Below, piece by piece: positions 1 through 11,103 of a DNA stretch of 64,000 nt. A model generated the notes under the pieces. It was not told the DNA's origin, ran no database searches, and saw nothing but the letters and a program-made list of their open reading frames with translations. Both the position numbers and the translations under genes were made by a program. How positions within the stretch are numbered: the stretch's first letter is position 1; every line of letters begins with the position of its first letter. The DNA comes from Elephas maximus indicus (Eukaryota > Chordata > Mammalia > Proboscidea > Elephantidae): contig NC_064835.1 in the NCBI RefSeq assembly GCF_024166365.1, positions 63,778,607 to 63,842,606 of the forward strand, in the 5' to 3' direction.

Positions 1-240
1 ATGTAAAAAGTGTTCTTTCAATTTTTCTTATATTCAAAACATGAATCAATAGAAAAATATTAAATAAATAATAACACAATTAGTATGAGGATATAGTAAA
101 AATCATGAAGGTAGAATAGCAATCTTAAGTTTTCAGTCTCCTACCTCTGGCACTCCTCTTTTTCCTCTCTTCCATCCAGGACCTACTTATAAACTTCAAG
201 ATATAAGATGTCTTAAAGAGCATATATAGTATGCTAAACC

Positions 241-393
241 CCCAAAAAACCCAAACCCATTGCTGTCAAGTCAATTCCAACTCATAGCAATCCTATAGGG
301 TACAATAGAACTGCCCCATAGGGTATCCAAGGAGCAACTGGTGGATTTGAACTGCTGACGTTTTGGTTAGCAGCCAAGCCCTTAACCACTACA
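241..393 (-). mobile_element. AfroSINE, short form
   Basis: Read on the minus strand it has the AfroSINE order: a tRNA-like head with the 'cttaaccact' region, the 'gttagcagcc' block, the 'tctatcctata'-type body and the conserved tail complementary to 'gtcaagtcaattcc'. An oligo-A-like 'aaaaaaccc' run lies on the left. It lacks the internal 'agatgtggcag' segment of the long form. Confidence 0.9.
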
Positions 394-407
394 CATATCA
401 CGTGATA

Positions 408-500
408 AAAGGAAGGAAGGAAGTAAAGGAAAGGAGAAAGAAAGAGAAAGAGGGAGGAAGAGAGAAAGGGCGAGAGAGCGAGAGAAAGAAAGAGAAATAA
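408..500. repeat. GA-rich (GGAA/GAAA) low-complexity tract
   Basis: Almost pure purine, built from gaaagg, gaaag and gagag units, beginning 15 bp beyond the AfroSINE head end. No unit is strictly periodic. The 81-84-residue minus-strand frames across it are low-complexity artefacts. Confidence 0.9.
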
Positions 501-864
501 AACATACATATATCTTCTCTTTACAAAAAGAAGCACAGGAAGGCCAAACCTGAAAGCAATGGAGTTGTACCTGTAAGGGGTGGGAGGAATTAGGACAGAA
601 GGGATACAATAAGGGAAGGAATGACACTTCTCTGAGTTAACCTTTTTGTATAGTTTTGACTTTTGGATGCATATTAATATCCTGCATATTCAGAAAATAA
701 AATTAGCAAGGATGGAAGAAAGAAACTGAAAGCAAATGGAAACAAATGAACCCAGTTACCTTTAGATGAATAGCATTACTACACTGAAGGAGGAAAAAGG
801 GCTACTCCAAGCAACTTATGAACACAGTATTTGATTGTATGCACTCAGTCTTGGATTCTGAGAG

Positions 865-1376
865 TATCATAGGCTGGGTTCTCTAGAAAAGCAAAACCAA
901 TAATGCATATAAATATATAGAGAAATTTATATCAAAGAAATGGTTCACATGATTGTAGAGGCTGGAACGTCCCAAGTCCATGAGTCAGAATAGAGGTATC
1001 TCCTGATTCATGTAGCCATAGGAGCTGACAAATCCATGATCGACAGGTCAGACAGCAGGACACTTGATCACAGCCTGGGAAGATTGATGAAGAACCAGAG
1101 GTCAGATGAATAGGAGCCAGCTACAGGATCCAGAGTGAGCAAAAGCCCTGGAGCCTTGCCAGAAAATCCACTTGTATTGGATATAGGCCACACTCCCAAG
1201 GAAACTCCTTTCAACCGATTGGCTATTCACAGCAGATCCCATCATGAGGTGATCACATTATATCAAATCTCATCATGAAAGTGACCACATCATCATACAA
1301 CTGCCAGACTACATCGTAACTGCCAAACCACTGAGAATCCTGGCCCGGCCAACTTGACACACAACCTTAACGATCA
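865..1376 (-). mobile_element. MaLR-like (ERVL-type) solo LTR, copy 1
   Basis: Homologous end to end with the copy at 1571-2234: the same start region ('ctgggttctct'), the same A/T-rich 'gcatataaatata' segment and the same end ('aacttgacacacaa'). Read on the minus strand it would begin near TGATCG and end near the complement of the 5' region, the TG...CA layout of an LTR. Its 5' end is more decayed (tatcataggc against tgtcttagtc in copy 2). No clean target duplication was found. Assignment to ERVL-MaLR rests on likeness to human LTRs of that group and is inference. Confidence 0.6.
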
Positions 1377-1570
1377 TGGAGGGGTAATTGCAAGCAAATC
1401 CTGAACTCTTTCTTTTTTTTTTTGTAATCTTGGGGTTATTTTTGTAGTGGTATGTACAAGCAACTCTTAAACTAGATGTTATAGAATTGAGCAAATTAGT
1501 AAATGGGATGATGTTGTTGAGAGCCAGGTTTCTCACTATAGAAGAAAATACATACATATATGGAATGGGG

Positions 1571-2234
1571 TGTCTTAGTCTGGGTTCTCTGGAGAAGCAA
1601 AACCAGTAAAGCATATAAATATAGAGAGAGAGAGGTTTATATCAAGGAAACAGCTCACGTGTTTGTAGGTGTTGGAGCGTCCCAAGGCCTTGGATCAGGA
1701 TAGAGGCCTTTCCCAATTCATGGAGCCATAAAAGCTGGTGAACCAAAGATGAGCAGGTTGGAGAGCAGGGCTCCCACTCACAGGCTGTGAAGGTTGAGAA
1801 ATCCCCAAGGTCGGCAGGCAAGACAACAAGGTTTCTCCTGATTCACGTAGCAGCAGGAGCTGGCACACCCAAGGTCAGCAGGTGGGGAACAGGACTCTTG
1901 CTCACAGACCGTGAACATTAAAAAGTCCCAAGATGGACATGTAAGCTGCTAGCTCAAGTCCCAAGAACCAGAGGTCAGCTGCTGGATCCAGAACAAGCCA
2001 ACAACCTATGCAAGACAAGCAGGAAGGAAGTAAGTGGTAGAAGGTGGAGAGATGAAGGCTGAGGGGACGATGAGCCACAACAGGCCCTACCCCCACCAGT
2101 ACCACTCAGCAGATTCCACCGTAGGGGTGACCATGTATCAAATTTCAACAGGGAAGTGATTACAACATTATACAGTTGCTAAAACACTAAGAATCATGGC
2201 CCAGTCAAGTTGACACACAATCTTAACCATCACA
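1571..2234 (-). mobile_element. MaLR-like (ERVL-type) solo LTR, copy 2
   Basis: Runs from TGTCTTAGTC to ...CCATCACA and is flanked by TGGGG on both sides (1566-1570 and 2235-2239), a 5-bp target duplication as expected for ERVL-class integration. Compared with copy 1 it is longer and carries internal near-repeats around 'aaggtc(g/a)gcaggc'. No internal retroviral sequence adjoins it, so it is a solo LTR. Confidence 0.68.
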
Positions 2235-2304
2235 TGGGGAAGGGCAGGAAAGAACCTGTGAGAATGGATTAGAAATGGAGATATCAGTGTGGACTCATGA
2301 TTTC

Positions 2305-2402
2305 TAAAATGTGTGCGTGTATATGCATGTATAAATACACGTGAATATATGTATATGTATGCATATATCTATGTATATGTATGTATAGTTATAGGCGTAT
2401 GT
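2305..2402. repeat. TA/TG-rich microsatellite-like tract
   Basis: Alternating tg/ta steps (tatatgtatatgtatgca and similar) form an impure (TATG)n tract. Confidence 0.85.
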
Positions 2403-2514
2403 TTCCTAGCTCTGTCTGCTGAAAGGGCTTAGCTCCCCGTAGTTTTCCCCCCAGTAGCTGTGAACAAAGACACTCCAGTAGCAATGAGCACACTAGCAAT
2501 GAGATCTTGATCAC

Positions 2515-3013
2515 TGTCATGGATTGAATTGTGTCCCCCCAAAATGTCTGTCAACTTGGCTGGGCCATGATTCCCAGTATTGTGTGATTGTCCATCATTT
2601 TGTCATCTGATGTGATTTTTCTATGTGTTTTAAATCTTATCTCTATGATGTTGATGAGATAGGATTAGTGGCAGTTATATTAATGAGGCAGGACTCAATC
2701 TACAAGATTGGATTGTGTCTTGAGCCAATCTCTTTTGAGATATAAAAGAGAGAAGCAAGCAGAGAGAGAGGGGGACCTCATACCACCAAGAAAGAAGAAT
2801 TGGAGCATAGCATAGCTGAGAAGCTCCTTGACCAGGGGAAGATTAATGTCAAGGACCTTGCCCCAGAGCCTATAGAGAGAGAAAGCCTTCCACTGGAGCT
2901 GGCACCCTGAATTTAGACCTCTAGCCTACTAGACTGTGGGAGAATAAATTTTTGTTCATTAAAGCCATCCCCTTGTGGTATTCCTGTTATAGCACCACTA
3001 GATAGCTAAGACA
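2515..3013 (+). mobile_element. MaLR-like solo LTR with intact 5-bp target duplication
   Basis: A 499-bp unit begins TGTCATGGATTG and ends GCTAAGACA. The flanks are ATCAC at 2510-2514 and ATCAC at 3014-3018, an exact 5-bp target-site duplication. An AATAAA signal lies near 2943 in the 3' half, and the 'gtgtccccccaaaa' start resembles MLT1/MST-type MaLR LTRs. The stretch 'gtcaacttggctgggccatg' is related to the 5' end of the two antisense LTRs just upstream, so all three belong to related subfamilies. Confidence 0.8.
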
Positions 3014-3029
3014 ATCACTGATACCGTTC

Positions 3030-4375
3030 CCCACTAAAAGAGGCCAAGGGTCCTCAGAAAAATGGCTGATTCCAGAGTTGGGGAAGGATAGATGCAAGAT
3101 GAGCCTGCAATATCTTCTTATGCCAGAAAGTAAGGAAGTGCTCAAACAAACAATGGGGGAATGTCACTAGGACACAGGCTCCAGCTTGAAGGAGCTTCGT
3201 ACATACCAAACCCAGGACAACTTGAACACCAGAATAATTAGGAATAATAATGAACATGAGCCATTGAAAAAATGGGAACTCATGAGTCCATATCAATAAT
3301 AAATAGATAAATAAATTAATGAGGGAGAAAAGAGAACACTTGCTTACAGTAGAATGCTGAGTGACAACTGATAAATGTGGAAGAATGGAGTTGGAATGTC
3401 ATCAATTTGCATCAATAGTAAAAAGTGGAGCAGGCAGGAATCATCAATGGATGGTAAATATAAGGGGAAATTTTAATGAGAAGCAGGATATTTGCATGTT
3501 CTTAAATTTGTCTTTCCACAAATTGCTTATTAGTGGCCAAGGAAAACGTAATAACTAGACAATGCAATGGAGAAATGAGACAACACCCTCCCTAGGTGCT
3601 CAAAATTAACATCATCAGTGTGGGGCAAATGAACATTACACGCTTCCAGATGTGATACCCTGAGGACAGAGCAACATTTATATAGTATTCTGGCCAGGAA
3701 TGCATTTCTTTAATCTTATTATTAGATGACATTACATAAAACCAAACTGAGGGCAAAAGGAAGGGAGCTTATGTTCTTCAAAAATGTCAGCATCCTATAA
3801 GAAAAAGAAGGATGGTGGAAAGATCCCAGATTAAATAAGACTGTTATTGTTAGGTGCCACTGAGTTGGTTTGTTTTTTTGTTTGTTTGTTTGTTTTTGTT
3901 TTAAAAAGGGTTAAAGAGACAAATAACTGATCCTAGACTATATCGTGTACTAGAGTGCCAAAAAAAAAGGGGGAGGGGAGGCTATGAAGGACATTATTGG
4001 ACCAGTCTAAGTAATTAGAATACAAATAGTATCAATATTAAATTTAAATTTACAGAAGTTGATAACTGTAGTATGGTTACATATGAAAATGTCTTTAATT
4101 CCTAGGAACATTAAAGTGTTTGGGAATAAACAGCCATGTTATATGCAATTCACTTTTATATTACTCAAAAAAGAAATTGTGTGTGTTGTATGTGTATGCA
4201 TGCATGTGTGTGTGTGGAGAGAGAGAGAATGCAAATGATAGAGCAGGTGGGGTATAATGCTGATAATGGGTGGATCTAGGTAGAGGGTATATGTGTTTTT
4301 TTTTTTTTTTTTTTAGTCTTATTCTTACAACTTTCTGATACATTTCAAATTATTTCCAAATGAAACATTTTAAAA
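3030..4375 (+). mobile_element. Old L1/HAL1-like 3' region (tentative)
   Basis: The composition and closing part ('cttacaactttctgatac', 'caaattatttccaaatgaaac') resemble the 3' ends of old mammalian LINE-1-type elements. It is interrupted at about 3842-3870 by a short RTE/AfroSINE tail fragment ('gttaggtgccactgagttgg') and a TTTG run, and contains a TG/GA microsatellite (4178-4230) and a T tract (4294-4314). The family is not securely identified. Confidence 0.45.
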
Positions 4376-4669
4376 AAGAATGTGATTAGTGGTGACTAAG
4401 TGTTCTGCAGATTTGGGAGAGAATTTATTGAGATCTAACAAGGTTCTTGCATATGGAGAACCTAGATGACGGCTGGGAGAGCCTAATTCACCTTTAAAAG
4501 TCATAGCCTTGGAATTATGGTGCTGTGTTGATAAATAGGTCTGCTAGTTTTCTTGGCCTCTTATCCTAACACTGGTGTATGAATCCTGTAAAACTGTGCC
4601 GCCAAGCAGCTAACTTAGTTAAGTAACACCAGACCCTGTTCTGTGTCCATCTCTCTCAGAGAAAAACGT

Positions 4670-4772
4670 TTGTTGTGTTGTGCTATTGAGTCAATTCCAA
4701 CTCAGAGCAGTACCATAGGACAGAGTAGAACTGCCCCATAGGGTTTCCTAGGCTGATACGGCCTAGGTATAA
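4670..4772 (-). mobile_element. AfroSINE fragment (3' half)
   Basis: Only the tail and body are present ('gctattgagtcaattccaac' through 'ccccatagggtttcc'). The tRNA-like head is missing. Confidence 0.85.
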
Positions 4773-5028
4773 GCCACCCTAAAAGACTGTGGAAAGCAAC
4801 ATGGACCAGAAATGTGATCTACAAGCTCATCTTGGTTGAGCTCAATAATGTTAATCAGCTTCCAAGCCTAGAATAGGATAAATAGGTAGCTTGGCATCCC
4901 AGAGCTCATGGACTCAGCGTTGGTATTGAGAGACATTGACAGGAAGATAAAAATATAAATCTTAGAGCTAAGCCATGAACTGATCTGCATACTCCATTAA
5001 TGATTTATTCAGGTCTCATCAGCCAGAA

Positions 5029-5232
5029 AAGAGCGTGGTGGCACAGTGGATAAAGCACTCAACTGCTAGCCAGAAGGTCGGCAGTTCAAACCTATCAACC
5101 ACTCCACGGGAGGAAGATGTGGCAGTTTTGTTTCTATAAAGATTACAGCCTTGGAAACCCTATGGGGCAGTCTAATCTGTCCTATAGGGTCACTATGAGT
5201 TGGAATCAACTAGATGGCAGTAGGTTTGCATG
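5029..5232 (+). mobile_element. AfroSINE, long form, near full length
   Basis: Contains the head ('ggcacagtggataaagcact'), box-B-like 'ggcagttcaaacc', the long-form internal segment ('gaagatgtggcagttttg...attacag'), the body and the tail 'gagttggaatcaactagatg'. Confidence 0.92.
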
Positions 5233-6538
5233 AAACGAGAAAGACATGGTGCTCTTTGCAATAAACCAGAAAATACTGATACCATTAACTCCATCAGAGA
5301 AATTAGGAATTCATTAACAGAGACCAAGGTAGTTTTATTACATGCATATTTATGTCCACATCTGAAAAATAATACCTAAAGCAGTTTTAGGAAATCAGTT
5401 TTCTGGTTTTTCCAATTATACTCATGTTATTCATTCACTTTTATTTTATTGATTCCCTACTGGGCAAACAATAAAAGGCTCCCCAAGGTTTTTAAGAAGT
5501 TGTGAAAAAAAACTGAGACAATGCTATGCTTTATCATGGTTTTTTCCTGGGATTTGGAGAAAAGACATAATCATTTGCAAACCACAGTGTTGGAAGAACT
5601 TTAGCACAAGTATCTGTGGTTCTCCCTAAGAGCAAGTAAAGAGGAATTGTCTTGAGTGGTCTTTGGACACTATAAGACAGAACTACCAAAGTTAGTGTAC
5701 TAAGTCAGGAAGATCCTCTCTAAAGGAGAGCTCTGTGAGGCTTTGGGGCAGCCAGAGGAAGTGGCAGAAGCCCTTTTAGTTGCCGACTAAAATAGACATG
5801 ACCTAAAAGAGGCCTGAGAGGTCCCTTTGGGGCCATGCTGGCCCAGACCAACCAATATGTCTATTTGTCTCTCTCCCTCCATCCTTCTCTCATCTTTAAC
5901 ATTCCTTTCTTGGCTGAGGGTGTAGGGGCTTTTCTCACTTTTAGGTTTGGGACACCAATTCCCATCCTGCGTGGGGAAGTTCATAACAGCTACTCTAAGA
6001 GAATGGAGGAGAGTGGATACTTGGCCAAGCAGGGCAAGGCCTACATACTGCCTGTTGCTCAGCAGCGCAGTGAGAACAGATGGGGGATGAAGGTGTACCC
6101 AGAGCCCAGACGTTGACACTGGATTTGACTGGCGCTCTGGGCCTCGCATCCTTTCTTCTGCACAGAGAGATAGCCATCTACTTATCCTCATCATCAGTTA
6201 TCTCTTGGAAGGGGGAAGTAAGGAATGCCTGACTCAAAAATCTTTTATACATGCCCTGTTGTTAGATTAGAAAGGCTGCTTAGAGGGCCCCTCTATGCAG
6301 TGATGTGAGTCTGGGACTGTGACCCCTCTAGAAGCTTTAGAGGAGTGCTAAAGCTTCTCTTTCATCACACCCACATTTGAAATGCATTGAATTTTTTTTT
6401 ACCTTTACTTAACTACAATTTTTCAATATTCGTTATGCCTGAGTTTTATGCCTGAGGCTAAAACTGTGACTAAGTATGAAAGCCTTTGACAGAACTTATT
6501 AAGTTTCTCCAAGTCAAAATCTCTCCCTAGTTTCAGAA

Positions 6539-7008
6539 CACAGCAGAGAATCCCTGATGGAGCAGGAGAGCAGTGGGATGCAAACCTCAAATTCTCGTAG
6601 AAAGACCAGACTTAATGACCTGACTGAGACTAGAAGGACCCCAGAGGCCATGGTCCCCAAACATTCTGTTTGCCCAAGACAGGAACCATTCCCAAAGCCA
6701 ACTCTTCAGACAGGGATTGGACTGGACTATGGGATAGAAAATGATACCGATGAGGAGCGAGCTTCTTGGCTCAAGTAGATATATGAGGCTATGTGGGCAG
6801 CTCCTGTCTAGGAGATAAGAAGGCAGAAGGGGACAGAAGCTGGCCGAATTGACACAGGGAATACAGGGTAGAGAGAAGAAGTGTGCTATCTCATTAGGGG
6901 GAGAGCAACTAGAAGTACATAGCAAGGTGTATATAAATTTTTGTATAAGAGACTGACTTGATTTATAAACTTTCACTTAAAGCACAGTAAAAATAAAAAA
7001 AAAATTTT
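6539..7008 (+). mobile_element. A-tailed retroelement with 22-bp target duplication (L1-mobilised)
   Basis: A 470-bp unit ends in an A-rich tail ('agtaaaaataaaaaaaaaa'). It is flanked by direct repeats at 6517-6538 and 7009-7030 that match at 21 of 22 positions (one c/t difference). The upstream flank 'tcaaaatc' fits an L1-endonuclease nick. The same sequence recurs at about 22670-23113, where it extends further 5', so this copy is 5'-truncated. No coding capacity is convincing. It could be the 3' end of an afrotherian L1 family or a non-autonomous element that L1 moves; sequence alone does not decide. Confidence 0.82.
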
Positions 7009-7329
7009 AAATCTCTTCCTAGTTTCAGAAATCAGCTTATCCTCAGAAAGCTCTCACTGCCTTCTTATGAATACATATCCAGTTCTCGGCAATCCTCTTT
7101 AACACCCACATCCCCCATTCCAAATTCTGCATCATCTGTCATGGACTAAGCATGTTTCCTAGTTCTGACCTGTCACGGCCCTGGTTTCTCTCTGCCTAGC
7201 CTGTATCCAGGTAGATATAATACATACTGCCGCATATAAATGCTACTACCATTTATGCCTTGGTTCGATATTTCTGTGTTGTCCATATGTCCTATTTGTG
7301 TATAGGCATTAGTATGTGTATTAACTGAG

Positions 7330-7540
7330 GAACTTGGACAAAGTCAGTGCAACAAGTCACAAAACTGATACTTGAACTCAGAGCTTTTAACTTCAAAGCT
7401 CATACAGTTGTGTATGCGCCACTGGATTAGATGCACCTTTATTTGTTGGTTGTTGACTCTGATCTCCTAGGATGGTGCTTGGTACCTGGAAAGCATTCAG
7501 TGTGTATTGATTAAATAAATGAATGAGTGAATGATTATTA
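7330..7540. repeat. MIR/L2-type fragments
   Basis: A MIR-like minus-strand stretch (about 7345-7425: 'caagtcacaaaactgatact') is followed by an L2/MIR 3'-end-like piece ('gtacctggaaagcattcagt', then 'aataaatgaatgagtgaatg'). Both are strongly decayed. Confidence 0.55.
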
Positions 7541-7697
7541 TAATATCTTGTGGTTTGATTTAGTCCAGTGTTAGTTTCCTTACAGGGTTACTTCTGAGAG
7601 CTAACTACTGACATGTAGTCTTAGCAGCGCTATTGTGGTTATGGTAGAGATGACTCTTCCTTCTAATGATTATACATTTATTTTCTTAGTTGCAACC

Positions 7698-7855
7698 CTG
7701 TGGAAACCCTGGTGGCATAGTGGTTAAGAGCTAGGGCAGCTAACCAAAAGACTGTAGTTCACATCTACCAGGCGCTCCTTGGAAACCCTACACGACAGTT
7801 CTACTCTGTCCTATTCGGTCACTATGAGTCGGAATTGACCCAATGGCAACAGTAA
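7698..7855 (+). mobile_element. AfroSINE, short form
   Basis: Head 'ggtggcatagtggttaagag' and tail 'gagtcggaattgacccaatg' are both present. The internal long-form segment is absent. Confidence 0.92.
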
Positions 7856-7921
7856 GCAGTAGGTATTATGGTCTGTAGCCATTCTATCTTTTATTACATT
7901 TTTATTTTATTTTCAAATGTA

Positions 7922-8120
7922 CTATTGTGTGCTGTTGAGTCGATTCCAACTCACAGCAACCTTATAAGACAGAGTAGAACTGCCTCATAGGGTTTCCAAG
8001 GTTGTAAATCTTTATGGGAGCAGACTGCCCCATCTTCCTCCCATGTAGCAGCTGGTGGGTTTGAACTGCCGACCTTCCAGTTAGCAGCCAAATGATTAAG
8101 AATTGCACCACCAGGCTCCT
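7922..8120 (-). mobile_element. AfroSINE, long form
   Basis: Complete from the tail ('gttgagtcgattccaactca') to the head ('accaccaggctcct'), including the internal segment with 'gcagactgccccatcttc'. It ends 177 bp before the EXOC6B penultimate exon. Confidence 0.92.
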
Positions 8121-8137
8121 TAAATGTACTATTCAAA

Positions 8138-8193
8138 ACCAAAAAACCAAACCTGTTGCCGTCGAGTCAATTCCGACTCATAGTGACCCTGTA
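8138..8193 (-). mobile_element. AfroSINE tail fragment
   Basis: Only the terminal 56 bp remain ('aaaccaaacctgttgccgtc' onward). It lies about 105 bp upstream of the exon acceptor, so it sits close to the likely branch-point region of EXOC6B. Confidence 0.85.
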
Positions 8194-8297
8194 CTATTAA
8201 AATTTAGCTGGTGATAAAGAATGTTAGGGATTTCTGGGATCCTGGTTTGTTTCATCTATCTGATTAATCTCTGGGTGGGGTTTTGAATGTTTTACAG

Positions 8298-8410
8298 CTT
8301 TTGGATCTCTTCATCCAGTGGGATTGGTCAACCTACCTTGCTGACTATGGTCAGCCCAACTGCAAGTACCTCCGGGTAAACCCAGTGACAGCTCTGACCC
8401 TGCTTGAGAA
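8298..8410 (+). CDS. EXOC6B: EXOC6B penultimate coding exon (exocyst subunit Sec15B)
   Basis: A 113-nt exon encodes 37 codons plus two bases, starting LLDLFIQWDWSTYLADYGQP and ending TALTLLE(K), in frame with the terminal exon. Splice signals are clear: acceptor 'gttttacag|C' and donor 'GAGAA|gtgagt'. The peptide fits the C-terminal domain of vertebrate Sec15 proteins, and the cysteine in 'QPNCKYLRV' plus the valine in 'NPVTALT' favour EXOC6B over EXOC6. Sec15 is an exocyst subunit that binds Rab-GTP on secretory vesicles and helps tether them to the plasma membrane. The Rab-binding part and the rest of the protein lie to the left of the window. The intron phase (2) matches the next exon, which supplies the last base of the lysine codon. 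The following neighbour on this strand, beyond the terminal exon, is CYP26B1, as in human. No frameshift or stop is seen. Confidence 0.96.
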
Positions 8411-10803
8411 GTGAGTATCCAGTCCAGTGGTCTTTGTTGGGAAGTAGAGTAATAGGAGTGGGGGATTGGGACTTTACCTTTTCCAAGACCTTGAAAAGAC
8501 AACAGAGTGGCCAATTCTTGAAGTTGCCCTTAGGTGCTATCAGCTGTCTTCCTCTTTGGACTGGGTAGGCCAGTCTTCCTCTAATAGCCTCTTAATTCTT
8601 GAGCCTCAACAAACTAGGCTAAGCATGGGTCAGAATTGGACTCTGACATTTCCTTGGAGGCTAATGAGTGCAGCATGTCTTTAGAGATGACAGGAGAAGA
8701 AAGAAAGGTGCCCTAGTTTGGGGCTCAAGCCAACTTGGTGAACAGAGTGAGTCAACTGGAGTATGATGATGGACAGGCAGCCCACAGAACAGGTGACTTC
8801 TCTGGTTCCTAGCATGAATTACTGAAACCTTCTCCTGCATGCCTCCTACTCCTTCCAGATTGAGCTTTATTATGTTGACTGTCCCTAAAAGGCTCTGTTG
8901 GAGAAGGCATCTGATTCTGCCTTCAGCAGGCATGCCAGCAGAGGTTGCCTGCCACAGACCTATGGCCTCTCTGAAGCAGAGGTGCTGTCACTGAGATTGG
9001 GTTAGCCAGCACTAGAGCATCTCACAGCTAACCAATATGCCAACCACATGCTGGGATCTGCTGTTGATTGCACCCTGGCTCTGGCTTTTACTAACCTAGT
9101 TGAGAGATGGCAGGCCAGAGACCAAGATCCATGTAAAAGGGTAGCATTTCCTTGCAATGGGTAACTCCCAGCTGCTTAGGAGGCATATCCACAGAAAGAA
9201 GGGCTCCAAAATGTTCTCGGGACCTAGCCAAGGTATCCGAGCGGTATAGCAAGTCTACGTATATGGTCAGTCAAACAGGTCTCAAATCCTAGGAAGGCAA
9301 GGGACAGAGTCCAGGAGGCCAGAGTGGAGCTTATAGGCAGGAGAAGAGGCTAAGGTATATACTTCTTACTATGTAATATGTTAGGGGAGTAAAGAGAAGG
9401 AGATGGAGAGCAGGCAAGAGCAGCATGCAGTGTATGTGTTCTTAGCCAAGAGGCTAAGAGCCCAGAGTACAACTTTCTCCTGACCAAGACAGAGATTGAT
9501 GTTTCCATTTTAACTTTGTTTCCCATGGTTCTTTTTCCCAATGACCTTCCTCCCTAGGATATCTAGAGAGTAAGTATATTATTCACTTGGGCCTTTTCCA
9601 TCACTTTGAGGCAAGTCCTTCTGGTTTCCTCATTGACACTAATGACTACACTAAAATCCCTACCCTGTGAGTTGTTCTCGCCCTGGCATATTAATCTACT
9701 AAACCAGCCTGGTGCCAACTGGCTGACTGCCTCCTCTATCCTTGGTCCTTAGAGTGACCCTTGGCTTACCAATTCCTTTGGGGCTGGGAGTGGTGGCAGG
9801 GATTTTTCCCCATCAGTGCCAGGTAAAGGGTTGTTCCACTTAGCTTCCTGGAACACTTGATACTCTTGCTTGAGCAGAGCCTGAAACTCAGCCCTGAAGA
9901 AGGAAGTTTCTCAGCAGTCTCTCCTACCTCCTGGTGGTGAGGCCCTTGGCACCTCTCCAAAGGAAGACTCCTCCTTAGGAGCAGATTCAGCCCGAGGTCT
10001 AATTCCAGAGTTCTCAGTACCCAGCTGACATGGGGAACATTTTGGCCTTTGAGTTGGTGCTTAGATAGTCATTGTGTCCAAATGGGGTTTCAGTCAGTTA
10101 TCTCTCTCAACTGAGGTCCTTTCCTCCTCTGTCCCTGAGAATCTCTAGATCCTTGAAGTAGTGGCTCATCCCTTTTCTATAGATCAACAATAGGCCTTTC
10201 AGAGGCCTAACCATGTGCTTACTCTAGCAATCAACAGGGTTTAAAAACTTCCTTCTAAACACACAGGACCATTGGCCACCCAGATCATTGAAATCCACAT
10301 CTCCCAGCCTTATAGGAATCAGTCGCTATACCTAACACATTCCTGCTTTCTTCACAGCCAGCTGTACCACCAGGGCAGTCTCCCTTCTCAATCTGGCCCT
10401 TCTTAGCAGGGTGAGACATGGAGAAATGTAAAGACCTGCTGTGAGGATATTTGAGGCCCCTGTATCATTGAGAGGTGGCCATAGCCAAAGTCATTCAGGA
10501 TCCTGGGTTTACAGAATGGTATGGGAGGTGGAGAGGGCTCTCCTTTGGTGTTAGAACATTCCAAGGGTACAAACCAACATTCCATTATCAGCCCTCAGGC
10601 ACTTGCGTTTACAGTGCCTAATCCCAACTCCTGGCCTTATCAGAGAGTAATGGTCAAGAGATCCTAGTCTCTGGGGCTCAGAGACTACCTTCTTCTTTCC
10701 TTTCTTTTACATTATTACAAGAGTTTCCCTGTGGGAGCTGAAAGCCAGCTCTGCCTGCCTGTTCCTGGGCTGCTTCGAGGAATCATAAAATTAACGATCA
10801 CAT

Positions 10804-10991
10804 AAAAACCAAACCCGTCGCCATCAAGTTGATTCCAACTCTTAGTGACCCTATGGAACAGAGTACAACTGCCCCATAGGGTTTCCAAGGCTATAATCTT
10901 TTACAAGGCAGACTGACACATCTTTCTCCTGTGGAGCTGCTGGTGGATTCAGACTACTGACCTTTCAGTTAGCAGCAGAGAGCTTAAGTGC
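10804..10991 (-). mobile_element. AfroSINE, long form
   Basis: Tail ('gccatcaagttgattccaac') through internal segment ('ggcagactgacacatctttc') to part of the head. The 5' head is shortened. Confidence 0.92.
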
Positions 10992-11036
10992 TTTTTTCCC
11001 CTTTTTTCTTTGTTTCATTTTGTGTTGTTAATGTTG

Positions 11037-11103
11037 TTTAGATTTATAGCATACCCAGCAAAAGAAAGAGAATCCTTCTCTGGGATAAATGATCTAAAAT
11101 CTG
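11037..11103 (+). repeat. Duplicated intron segment, copy A
   Basis: From 'tgtttaga' through 'agaatccttctctgggataa' to 'tctaaaatct' it aligns with 12846-12910 at roughly 85% identity with one small gap. It does not look like a known interspersed repeat. Confidence 0.65.

Larger units (their letters stand above)
1..8297 (+). other. EXOC6B: EXOC6B intron (3' part), upstream of the penultimate coding exon
   Basis: No coding exon is recognisable before 8298, so this whole stretch is read as intron running off the left edge. It is a patchwork of LTRs, AfroSINEs, an old L1-like segment, a 470-bp A-tailed retroelement and simple repeats, listed separately. Stretches such as 500-860, 5240-6510 and 7031-7330 show no feature I recognise. 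The frame at 5787-6194 (minus) has no family resemblance and is taken as chance. Intron status is inferred from the exon structure of the human orthologue and the acceptor at 8297. Confidence 0.85.

Noticed and set aside
5787-6194. 135-codon minus-strand frame, with an overlapping + frame
   Set aside because: No family resemblance, lies in an intron, and both strands are open over the same DNA.
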